Shown: positions 33,363 through 42,294 of the stretch, one piece after another
Position numbering within the stretch: position 1 is the stretch's first letter
How the letters are laid out: each line of letters starts with the position of its first letter
Program-made: the position numbers and the translations under genes
The notes under the pieces: model-generated
Seen by the model: only the letters and a program-made list of their open reading frames with translations
The model's database searches: none
Told to the model about the DNA's origin: nothing
Assembly: GCA_030248135.1 (NCBI GenBank)
Contig: JASANC010005680.1
Location: 1 to 64,000, forward strand
DNA: 64,000 nt
Direction: 5' to 3'
From: Theristus sp. LFF4_11
Taxonomy: Eukaryota > Nematoda > Chromadorea > Monhysterida > Xyalidae

Positions 33363-36300
33363 ATGACGCCTGTATTGCTTGTGTATCGATGCTTCGTTTG
33401 CCTGGTCATCGTTCAAACGACCGTCAGCCAATCAGCGCAGCTCACTCAATTGCTGGCGCGCGTGTGCAACCAGTGGCACGACTGTATGCTCACAGCGGTG
33501 TCCACGTTCAACTGCGGCGGTCATCGCTTGCAGCAGATCTGTGCCGTTGGTGCAAAAAAAGCTTCTTTCCAAATGCTTTGAAACAACTCCTCTCGAAGTG
33601 CCCTCTGATTAGAACTTGCTGCTATTCAGGCCCCTTTTAACTAGAACTTGTTGCGTTTGGGCCGTTATTTTTTAGTGCACTGAAACAGGCCAGAGAAGTG
33701 CCAAATACCTTTGTGTTGAACAAACGTATTAAGCCAGATATTCAGATTGTGGTATTCAGTTTGCACCACCACCAAACATTTGCAGAACATGAACAAACGT
33801 TGTGACCGTCGACCCCCTACCTTTCAGATTACATCTTCTTTTAGTCTAATGGTTGATTTATAAACGCACTAAAATGAAACAACAGGTTGCTCCAGTTTGG
33901 TCCACTACAATGGCTGGACGATGAAATGGTTCATTTTGTTGCAGGAAACACGCAGCAGCAGACCGTTCGTGCAGTTGACAGCATGCACACGTGAGCAATG
34001 GACCAGATGCATGCAACACAATGCAGCCGAGGCGTGCAACGATGCATGGCGTAACGCAAAGTGCCATCTCTCACGCACTTCGGTCGGTGGAACATACATA
34101 TAGTAACGTCAATTCTTACGCCAAATGTGACGCCGAAATGTTCCAGCAAATTGTCACGCACAAAATATCTAGATACCATCTCAAATCTTGCGACAAATTG
34201 TGAACCGAATGTAACGCCAAATGTTATGCCAAACTGCACACGCATTGTTTTGCCGAATGTTGCATCAAATGCTGCGCCAATTGTCCTGCCAAGTGGTGCC
34301 CTTGAATGCCTTAAAACCGAATGTTGCACAATTTATTACATGTTTCGCGATCCCTATTGGTCACAATTTCTTTTCGTTGTTTGTTCGGCAGACATCTCGG
34401 ACATCAACAGCAACGAGCCCGTTCCCACCAACACGTGCACCCGTCCGTTTGTGGACGTGCGACTTGGAAGAGTGGGCGGAGTGCAAGGCGGTGCACGGGC
34501 ATCATAAGTGTACGCTCGCCTGGCATCGAGCGCGATGCAACGAACGCCAACGACAGGTGTCGCTTGCTCTGCGGTTTTGTTTGAATGGTGTGCTGTCGAT
34601 GGTCAAGGCGTGGTATCCTTTCGAATAGCTGAATGGACACATTTTAAAATATTTGAATTCCCTGCATTGTTATACGGGTAGTTGATTGAGATATTGAGTT
34701 GGACACAGAAGGCTGTACACAGATGATCATCAACCAATCAGCTGATTGCCTATAATTATTGAGAGTGCTCGACTGTACATGTACTGTATATACTTTATCT
34801 TAGACCTTCCAAGAACTGAAGTTCAGAAATGGTAAATACGAAATAAATAAATAAAAGGTCCCACTCCCACCATAATTTTTTCATCCGTTTTTACAGCAAA
34901 CGACCACCACTGCGCGACCAACAACACCAAAACGCCGCAAGACCACCAACAAGTTTGTGCCGGTGCACAGTTTCACGATGGCGACGCTGCCGCCAATTCC
35001 GTCAAAGTACGTCATCGCCAAACGGCCGCCACCGTCAAGTCGCGCGAAACCAGCGGTGACGACGAACGCGAATGTGAACCTGCGTTGTCACTCCACTGGT
35101 CGGTCGCATAAGGCGGTCGCGAATGCGACGTGCGTCCAGTACGAAACGCAGACGCACTGGTTCTTTGACGAGTCCTTGAACGAATGTCTGGCGTATCGAG
35201 CGTGCGCCGATGGGAATCTCTTCCACAATCGACCGTTGAATCGATACGAAACGTGGACCGACTGCCATGTCGCGTGTGAACAAGGTTGGAATCTCTTTGT
35301 CCGGCTTTTTGAATGACTGGATCTGATGTGATCTGAATTTGATCCAAAATCTCATCAGCAGCACACATAACTGGGTTTGAGTATTGTGGCTAAGAGAAAT
35401 GACTTGATGTCCGGGTTGATTAAACAATGACTGATTGGTTGTTGGAGTGATTGGTGATTGATTGATTGATTAATTAGTTGATTGATTGATTAATTGATTG
35501 ATTGATTGATTGATTAGATTGGTTGATCGATTTATTGCTGCCTGCAGATAACTACCAGCCGTGCTACGGAGGTCGTCAGCCGCTGATCGACGCCAAGAGC
35601 AAACGCGTGCTGCTCTGCTCGCACCACAGCAACAGAGCATTCGCGCACGCGTGTCCAATCGGCTACGAATGCACGTCACAGGAAGGACACTCCGTCTGCT
35701 GTGACGCCACTGTGCAACGTGCGTTCACTTGGTTGACTGTTGGTATGGAACTGATTGGGACTATTGGTTTGGAACTGATTGGAACAACACAGGATCCACA
35801 AGTTTTGTTGACCAAACAATAATGCTGGACAGGAGGCTTATTCATGTTGAAAAACGCTGGGAAGATCGACAAATGCGAAGTGGTCCAAATCTTGATGCGA
35901 AGTAAAGCAAATTTTTTTTTGCTTTTTGATGAACGTGAAGTACAGTGCGTCTTTCTGTGCAGTGCCATCAAGAAATCACGAAAACAAGAATAATGGACCT
36001 CCACGCTATTTTCAGTCGATTTGATTGAGATGTTGTGGTCTGACCGTGATATGATGTTTGCCGGTTTGCAATAATTTCTCTATTTGCCACCCACACACCG
36101 GTCAACGCAGGTCTGTACGCGCAGAGCTACGCTGTTGCCTGCCCCACGGACGACGCTGTGGTGCTGCACACGACAGCTGGCGTCACGCGACCGCTGTTTG
36201 GCGCCAGCTGTCTGCCGAACTTCTGTCCGACCGACCGGACGTATTGCGTGCCGCCGGACGAGCGCAAACTGTTCGCGCACTGTTGCGCCCGTCAGCAGCC

Positions 36301-36894
36301 GGTGGCGTTCACGAACGTGCGTGGTGACCAACCGACGATGGTGGGGGATTTCGTGCACGAGCAACCGCGGGCATCCACCGGTCAACAGCGGGTGTCACCG
36401 ATCAGTCGATTTCGACCACCGGCACCGAACACCGCCGCACCACGATTCATTACTACTCATGGTGCGGCAGTTTTTGCTGTTTGAAATGAAGTGTATCTCC
36501 GTTTTAGTATTGTATTGAACAGATTTTCAGATGACTCTGCCCCATGTTGAGGACTCGGATCACTGCGCCAATTTTGAATTCCCGCGTCGTGCATGAAACT
36601 GTTTACCCACCTATGCGCGCATTGAGTCTCGTGACGAGAATAAAAGATCATAATATTTTGCAACTTCCACCACTTTCTCCGCCAGACAAATCGTCGTTCA
36701 CTTCCGTGGGCAAGTGCACGCAGTGTCGCGTCACGAGCACGCGGCGACAGCCGTCCGAGCGATGCGTGAAACTGGCGAACTACGACTGTCGCAAGCGCTG
36801 TGACGCCCGTGGACACTTTGCGCAGCCCGCGTGCTGTCAGCAGGGTCAATGCAGATGCGATGTTGCAGCGTGCGCGAATAATACTGATATATGA
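33363..36894 (+). CDS. Secreted multi-domain protein: three C-W modules, Kunitz-like domain, lustrin-type cysteine-rich domains
   Basis: Seven exons join in phase: 33363-33545, 33945-34082, 34392-34556, 34897-35284, 35548-35718, 36111-36461 and 36686-36894 (534 residues). Residues 1-25 form a signal peptide. Exons 1-3 each carry one copy of a four-cysteine module (Cys 35/41/51/60, 75/83/92/101 and 130/138/147/156). Exon 4 has a Thr/Pro-rich linker, then a diverged Kunitz-like domain with CVQYETQTHWFFD and CHVAC. Exon 5 is lustrin-like (PCYGGRQPL ... ACPIGYEC ... VCC). Exon 6 has a second such region (FCPTDRTYC ... HCC), and exon 7 is a cysteine-rich tail. Such proteins occur in nematode cuticle or extracellular matrix and may inhibit proteases; the astacin gene downstream makes that plausible but unproven. 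The Kunitz spacing is atypical, so inhibition is uncertain. Confidence 0.8.
34680..34770. mobile_element. Degenerate MITE, family B fragment (intron)
   Basis: atgatcatcaaccaatcagc followed by tgattgcctataattattga matches the right arm of family B; the left arm is worn. Confidence 0.45.
35443..35530. repeat. (attg)n microsatellite in intron
   Basis: Imperfect runs of attgattgattg broken by taatt lie 20 bp before the acceptor of the exon at 35548. Confidence 0.8.
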
Positions 36895-36964
36895 GTTTTG
36901 TGGTGTCGTTTCATCATGATCATACCTCCTCGCGTGTGCGACGGCAAGGTGGAACGTGGTGCTC
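36895..36964. other. 3' flank of the cysteine-rich gene
   Basis: No poly(A) hexamer was recognised in this short stretch before the hairpin element. Confidence 0.3.
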
Positions 36965-37262
36965 TTGCTGTGTGTCATGCGACGCACTGAAAAAAGGTGT
37001 CCGATATAGTGTCCGAAAAAGTGTCCGAAAAGGTGTTTGAAAAAGTGTCCAAAACGTGGCGATTTCCTGTCCGCCTGCTGGGTGTGTGTCCGCACGGTGT
37101 CCACGTGACGGAAAGTAACGCCGAGTGTGGTTTTGTGCCATTTTTTTTAAATTTCCGGTTTACCAAGCGGGACACCCAGGCGGACAGGACACCAGAAACC
37201 GTTTCGGACACTTTTTCGGACATCTTTTTTCAACGCGTCGAATGCCATGACTCATGACACAC
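36965..37262. mobile_element. Hairpin MITE with gtgtccga repeats
   Basis: The left end tgtgtcatgcgacgcactga and the reverse complement of the right end (cgcgtcgaatgccatgac) match. Inside are gtgtccgaaaaagtgtccga on the left against tcggacactttttcggacat on the right, and cctgtccgcctg against caggcggacagg. It lies just before the LTR element. Confidence 0.65.
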
Positions 37263-37422
37263 CTTTTCACGCTGTGGTTGCGCAATGCAGCGAATCTCCG
37301 TCAGACGAGCGCACACCGCGTACCATGGCGCTGTCGCATATCGGTGGCATGCAGCACAACATCATTATTGTTTGCCTTAACCCAGGTATTGGCTTTTCGT
37401 GCACCAACGATCTGTACGCTGA

Positions 37423-37426
37423 CATG
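37423..37426. repeat. LTR element target-site duplication, left (catg)
   Basis: catg precedes the 5' LTR and recurs at 47367-47370 after the 3' LTR. If the last A of the LTR is counted as target DNA, the duplication is 5 bp (acatg). Confidence 0.85.
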
Positions 37427-38241
37427 TGTAGTGTGTATTTCTGCCACACAACTCTAAAGCGCCGTATTCGCCAGCAGTCGCCACACGCGCTGTCCATCCA
37501 CGTGGTCGTCTGCTGTGAACGCTAAACTACTTTCGCGTCTATACGGCTAGTGTTGAAACGTTGCGGTGGAACGCCCGTTGTGATGGTGCACACAGTGAAC
37601 GCTGCACACTGAATGCGATCACGCACACAGTGGCTTATAATGACACACACAATTGATACTCTCTAACTTTTGCACTGAGCCATTATCTGCTCTCTGCCAC
37701 TCATTCACGCAGTTATATGGGTTCCAAAACCTATATAATGGCGAGAATTCGTGCCGAGATTCAGATGCTACAACTGCTACATTATCTCTCTTCAATACAG
37801 TCACCTATACTGTCATTTCAATATGTGAATCAACATTTCATGCCCTCGCCTTGTATTTTTATATTAACTGTGGTACCGTTTGAGTACTGATAAAAACTGT
37901 TCTTGACTTAAGTTTTCGTCCGTTGGTGAAACAACCGCCGAGTAACGTAGGTCAACCTTTGTAAACCGCCGCAACCAACCAAAGTTGTTGCTATCCGGTG
38001 AAACCAAACTCGTCTCTAGGTAAAGGCCCTAGATCGAACGTTTGGTGGAATCGACACGCAGTAACTTTAACGGAAGATAGTGCCTACTTCCGTGGTTCTT
38101 TTTGAAGTAACGCTGCCCTGTCGCCTGAAAGAATGAGCTATGAGCTTAGCTCGACTGACACCCGGCACTTGTAGCGCCTTCATTCAAACGAGTGTTGGCC
38201 GAGTAGTCGAAACGGCTGAAGGCTCGCCGAATGACACTACA
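37427..38241 (+). repeat. 5' LTR
   Basis: 815 bp, from tgtagtg to cactaca. TATATAA at 37732-37738 is a TATA-box candidate, so R and U5 would start near 37765. The main ORF starts inside it at 38140, and a 13-codon upstream ORF (38133-38174) overlaps that start. Confidence 0.93.
37732..37738 (+). promoter_or_regulatory. TATA box candidate in the 5' LTR
   Basis: tatataatg here; the 3' LTR copy at 46857 reads tatataaag, closer to the consensus. This is one of only five differences between the LTRs. Confidence 0.55.
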
Positions 38242-41200
38242 AATGGAGGTCACGCCTCGAGCATGAACGAGGATTGCACTGACACAAATGGAGGTCACGC
38301 CTCGAGCATGAACGAGGATTGCACTGACACAAATGAAAGCTGCGCCTCGAGCATGAACTCGGGTTACCCGACATGTGGAGGTTCCGCCTCGAGAACGAAC
38401 TCAAGCAGGGCTACCGCTACACGTGGAGAACCCTGTTGTGAGCAAGAACTTGAGATGGATGGCACCACTCGTCGGACAACGAAAGTCGCGTCTCCGGATG
38501 CGCAAACTGCGAAAGTAGCAGGACTAGCATCCTCGGATGTGAAACTGCGAAAACCGCAAAACTCCAAAGTCGCGTCTCCGGATGCGCAAACTGCGAAAGC
38601 AGCAGGACTAGCATCCTCGGATGTGAAACTGCGAAAACCGCAAAACTCCAAAGTCGCGTCTCTGGATGCGCAAACTGCGAAAGTAGCAGGACTAGCATCC
38701 TCGGATGTGAAACTGCGAAATCCGCAAAACTTCAAAGTCGCGTCTAAGGGCGTGCAAACTGCGAAAGTAACAGGACTAGCATCCTCGGATGTGAAAACTG
38801 CGAAATCCGCAAAACTCAAAGTCGCGTCTAAGGGCGTGCAAACTGCGAAAGTAACAGGACTAGCATCCTCGGATGTGAAAACTGCGAAATCCGCACAAAC
38901 TAAAGCCGCATCCACGGATGTGCACACGGCGAAAATCGCCAAAGACGTATCTCCGGATGCGCAAATCAAAGACGTATCCTTGGGTACGCACACCAAAGAC
39001 GCATCTAAGGATGTGCAAACTGCGAAAGTCGCTAAAAACGCATTTTCTGATGCGCAAACCAAAGACGCGAAAAAGAACTCGCAATCTGCGACTATCGCTA
39101 AAACTGCGACAGCAGTGCCACGAAGCGCCAAGACCCGTAAAAAGGTTGACAGTGCTTTTGTTGGTGAAAAGAAAGGAGTGATATCAGATCCGCAAAAGAA
39201 GGAACTACCACCTTCAAGGCAAAATCTGAGTAAAACAGCCAGCGGCACCCAAACCAAGGGAACAAAACGCTTCAAAGGTGACACTCAAGCCAACTCTGGC
39301 TCGGACCAACCTTCTGACGTTGAATCACGTTCCAACGTGATTTTCACTGATGAAGACGATTTCGAACAGCCAGACGTCGAATTCGGGTTCTTTGCCGAAA
39401 CAGACGTGGTGTCGCCATTGGAAAGTTCCAAAAAGAAGGACCACACTGGAAACGCTCCAGAAGCGTGGACAGAAGTCAAAAAGAAGCAGAAAGAACCAAA
39501 ACTGAAGCCACAGAACCCCAGAAAGGGTCAAGTCTTCACAGCATCCAAACCTGGACAAGGTGCATTGGCCTCCAATTCTGGACAAGCCACACCAGCCTCC
39601 AAACATGGACAAGCTACTGCAGCCTCCAAAAGTGGACAAGCTGTTACGGCTTCCAAAAACTTGAAAGCCACATCAGCCTCCAAACAAAAACAACCTGCAG
39701 TAACCTCCAAACCTGGACACACTGCGCCAGCTAACAAGCCTGGTCGTGTTGAATCAGCCTTTAAAGCTGTACCAACCACCACACTTGCTCAAGCTGAAAC
39801 AGCCTCCAAACATGGATTTGCTGTGAAAACCCAGAAAAAGGAGAAAGCTGACCCAACCATGAAAAGTGGCAAATTTGCACAAACCACGAACAGTGGACCA
39901 TCAGCATTGCAGCCACTTCCATCGTTGGATAAGCCTCCGAAACCAACGCAAAATGACTTGAACCAAACACGCACGGATACGTCAAACATTCCGTGTACCC
40001 CAAGTCACACTTGCAGCAAAACACGATCAAAATCAAAACGTGTTTCATGCACCATGTGCCTTGGATGTGGTTCACCAGAAAAACAACCAAAGAAATCTGT
40101 GAGCCCAAACAAGGCCGCAGCATCTTTGAAATCGGTTCAACCTGAAAAGGGCACAAAACCATGTGTGCAAACTGACCAACCAGCTGAGGTGAAAAACCAA
40201 AAATCAGCACCATCCACCATCAAAAACTCGAAAACCGAGACAAGCAAACAAACGCCTGATTCTGGTGTGAAAGCACAGAAAACCTCGAAGAAATCTGTTG
40301 CGAAAGCACGGAACAATTCGAAGGAATCTTTGGCTTTCAAAACAGACAACCAAAATCAAGCTCACTCAACCAAAGTGACGCCTAAGGTTGAAACACCACA
40401 GAAACCGAAACCTACGGGTACGGAAACTGAGGGTGCAAAATCAACCCAAACCAAGCAAGAACCGCCTTCAAACGCGGACAAGCAGAGTTTCGACTCTGAA
40501 AACAGTTCAATCAGTGAAAAGCATCACGAAAGTGAGCCGCATTTTACTGACCTGCAAAACAACAATGCACAAACGTCAACCGACCAAAATTCAGGTCATG
40601 ACAATGTGAACGATTCGTTTGCTTCGGTCGACATCACGTTGCCCAAGCAGTCGCTATCTGACCACAAAAATGAAAGTGAGCCTGACCTCAAGACCGAAAC
40701 TGCTCGCAATAAGCTGGCAGAGTTGACCATTGACAACAATCGGTCAGAAAATGAAACAGACACCGAGGTGATGCCTGAGATTGTCATGTTTGATGATCAA
40801 GGCATGGTAACGATGAAAAATCGTTTTCCATTCCAAAATGTGTTCTGTTCACCTGACTACGATCCAGCAATCAAAGCTATTGCCGAAATGTCGTTTGAAC
40901 AGAAACAAACGATTATTCCGAAGAGGGAAAATTTCGATTGGTTGAAGACCATGCCTGACTACGAAATGTGGTTTGCGCATAACACCGACGAACCTTACCC
41001 TCACAAGCTCAAGGAGCTGGAACGTGTCCTGATCGAAAAACATCTAATGGACACACCAATCATTCGCGTGAAAGACGAACAAGGCAATATGTCCTACCAA
41101 TTGAATTGGTACCCATATCGCAACATCTATCGCGCACCTGACTACCAGCCGGAATACAAACAAATCCGGCGCATTCCAATCGAGCGTGTTTTGCCGATTG

Positions 41201-42294
41201 CAATGAACCGACAAAACCGTGAATGGATGAAGTCCATGACGGACTATCATCGCTTCTTCGATGATGAACATGGAATCTTGATCAACGCAGGACCAAAATA
41301 CATTTTGGGCGCACCTGATTTTGATTCTACCGTGACTCACATCGATTTTATCCATCACAAACGATTGATGGAATTGCGTGAAAAGCAAACAAACGACTTC
41401 TGGCTAGCCTGGATTGGTGATTCAATCCGAGCACCAAGAGCCTATGAAAAACTCAGCTACACACCAGCTGACTTGATGTACGCAGACTCACCCATTATCG
41501 ACTTTGCGTCTGAAGAGTTGAGACCAACTCAACCAGCCATAGTCAAAGAGCTGCTGCACTTGTCTGAACCACGATCTCGTGAAGACAACACGCCAGTGAT
41601 ACCGCCCCATAACCGTATGGAGGCCAAGAAACTGCGTGAATTCTGGCACAAGAAAATGGAACTTGAAGCGCGTGAAGACAGAACGGCTGAACTTTTGAAC
41701 AGCTCTGAACGTGCACCTTTGCTGACGAGCAAGCCACGAAGACGAACAACCTTAATTGAACGTTCGTTCATCCCGACTCGCTCGAAACAGAAACAGCAAG
41801 CTCAGTCACTCTTAGACACTGAGGAAAAATCGCATTCAACACTAAAACGCCACTTGCTGAACGAAACCGAGCTCGACTTTCGTACAGTGTTTGCAGAGAT
41901 GAAAAAGCGAAAACTGTCACCGAAAAGCGCGAGCAAGGGTTGTTCAACACCCGTGAAGTCCATGAGGAATGAAAGACAGTCAATACAGGTGTCAGCCGTA
42001 CAGCTCAACCTGCCTTTGCCTGCTCTTCCGCCTCAAACGTTCTATCTCGGACTTCACCGCATGTACAAGACCATCAATGGCAAACAAAACACCATGCCAA
42101 AAGCTGCGGAACTGCTGCGTACTGGCTTATTTCAGTTCCCCGCTGGAGCGAAACTCAAGCTCGTAACGCCAGTGCCACAACCGACGACGATTGATAAATC
42201 ACATCAATCATCGATCGTCGATACACCAAGAGCTGCTAGCACTTCAAGGAGTGACATCCTTGAAACAGTTACTATGCAGCAGCAAACAAACTGA
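38140..42294 (+). CDS. 1,384-residue protein of the LTR element, no recognised family
   Basis: The first 34 codons lie in the 5' LTR, and the LTR ends exactly on a codon boundary. Residues about 35-90 contain two exact 16-residue repeats and a worn third (GGHASSMNEDCTDTN). Residues about 115-260 are a tandem 28-residue repeat (KVASPDAQTAK, GLASSDVKLRKPQN) that decays into shorter Lys/Ala units. About 470-550 holds 10-12-residue ASKxGQ-type repeats. A cysteine cluster CSKTRSKSKRVSCTMCLGCG follows at about 625-644. The C-terminal third is non-repetitive in composition but has three related blocks (about 894-945, 990-1040, 1050-1098) with a PDY/PDF core and W-x-K-S/T-M-x-D-Y. The highly basic N-terminal two thirds suggests nucleic-acid binding, as in a Gag, but no capsid or zinc-knuckle consensus is present. 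Confidence 0.75.
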   Translation: MSLARLTPGTCSAFIQTSVGRVVETAEGSPNDTTNGGHASSMNEDCTDTNGGHASSMNEDCTDTNESCASSMNSGYPTCGGSASRTNSSRATATRGEPCCEQELEMDGTTRRTTKVASPDAQTAKVAGLASSDVKLRKPQNSKVASPDAQTAKAAGLASSDVKLRKPQNSKVASLDAQTAKVAGLASSDVKLRNPQNFKVASKGVQTAKVTGLASSDVKTAKSAKLKVASKGVQTAKVTGLASSDVKTAKSAQTKAASTDVHTAKIAKDVSPDAQIKDVSLGTHTKDASKDVQTAKVAKNAFSDAQTKDAKKNSQSATIAKTATAVPRSAKTRKKVDSAFVGEKKGVISDPQKKELPPSRQNLSKTASGTQTKGTKRFKGDTQANSGSDQPSDVESRSNVIFTDEDDFEQPDVEFGFFAETDVVSPLESSKKKDHTGNAPEAWTEVKKKQKEPKLKPQNPRKGQVFTASKPGQGALASNSGQATPASKHGQATAASKSGQAVTASKNLKATSASKQKQPAVTSKPGHTAPANKPGRVESAFKAVPTTTLAQAETASKHGFAVKTQKKEKADPTMKSGKFAQTTNSGPSALQPLPSLDKPPKPTQNDLNQTRTDTSNIPCTPSHTCSKTRSKSKRVSCTMCLGCGSPEKQPKKSVSPNKAAASLKSVQPEKGTKPCVQTDQPAEVKNQKSAPSTIKNSKTETSKQTPDSGVKAQKTSKKSVAKARNNSKESLAFKTDNQNQAHSTKVTPKVETPQKPKPTGTETEGAKSTQTKQEPPSNADKQSFDSENSSISEKHHESEPHFTDLQNNNAQTSTDQNSGHDNVNDSFASVDITLPKQSLSDHKNESEPDLKTETARNKLAELTIDNNRSENETDTEVMPEIVMFDDQGMVTMKNRFPFQNVFCSPDYDPAIKAIAEMSFEQKQTIIPKRENFDWLKTMPDYEMWFAHNTDEPYPHKLKELERVLIEKHLMDTPIIRVKDEQGNMSYQLNWYPYRNIYRAPDYQPEYKQIRRIPIERVLPIAMNRQNREWMKSMTDYHRFFDDEHGILINAGPKYILGAPDFDSTVTHIDFIHHKRLMELREKQTNDFWLAWIGDSIRAPRAYEKLSYTPADLMYADSPIIDFASEELRPTQPAIVKELLHLSEPRSREDNTPVIPPHNRMEAKKLREFWHKKMELEAREDRTAELLNSSERAPLLTSKPRRRTTLIERSFIPTRSKQKQQAQSLLDTEEKSHSTLKRHLLNETELDFRTVFAEMKKRKLSPKSASKGCSTPVKSMRNERQSIQVSAVQLNLPLPALPPQTFYLGLHRMYKTINGKQNTMPKAAELLRTGLFQFPAGAKLKLVTPVPQPTTIDKSHQSSIVDTPRAASTSRSDILETVTMQQQTN
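38242..38340 (+). repeat. 48-bp tandem repeat at the start of the internal region
   Basis: Two exact copies (about 38242-38289 and 38290-38337) of a unit holding ggtcacgcctcgagcatgaa and encoding GGHASSMNEDCTDTN, followed by diverged copies. Confidence 0.85.
38244..38262 (+). other. Primer-binding-site candidate
   Basis: tggaggtcacgcctcgagc starts 2 bp after the 5' LTR, the usual place, and begins with TGG, complementary to a tRNA CCA end. The same word recurs at 38292, and a variant near 38371. The tRNA was not identified. Confidence 0.4.
38481..38910 (+). repeat. 84-bp coding tandem repeat
   Basis: At least three near-exact and two to three diverged copies of a unit with gtcgcgtctccggatgcgca and ggactagcatcctcggatgt. 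It stays in frame and accounts for the long shadow ORF on the minus strand. Confidence 0.9.

Noticed and set aside
37249..37525. 92-codon ORF running into the 5' LTR
   Set aside because: It is a chance opening across the insertion site; the part inside the LTR is repeated at the 3' LTR without it.
38364..39284. 306-codon minus-strand ORF
   Set aside because: It is the antisense shadow of the 84-bp coding repeat in the LTR-element ORF.
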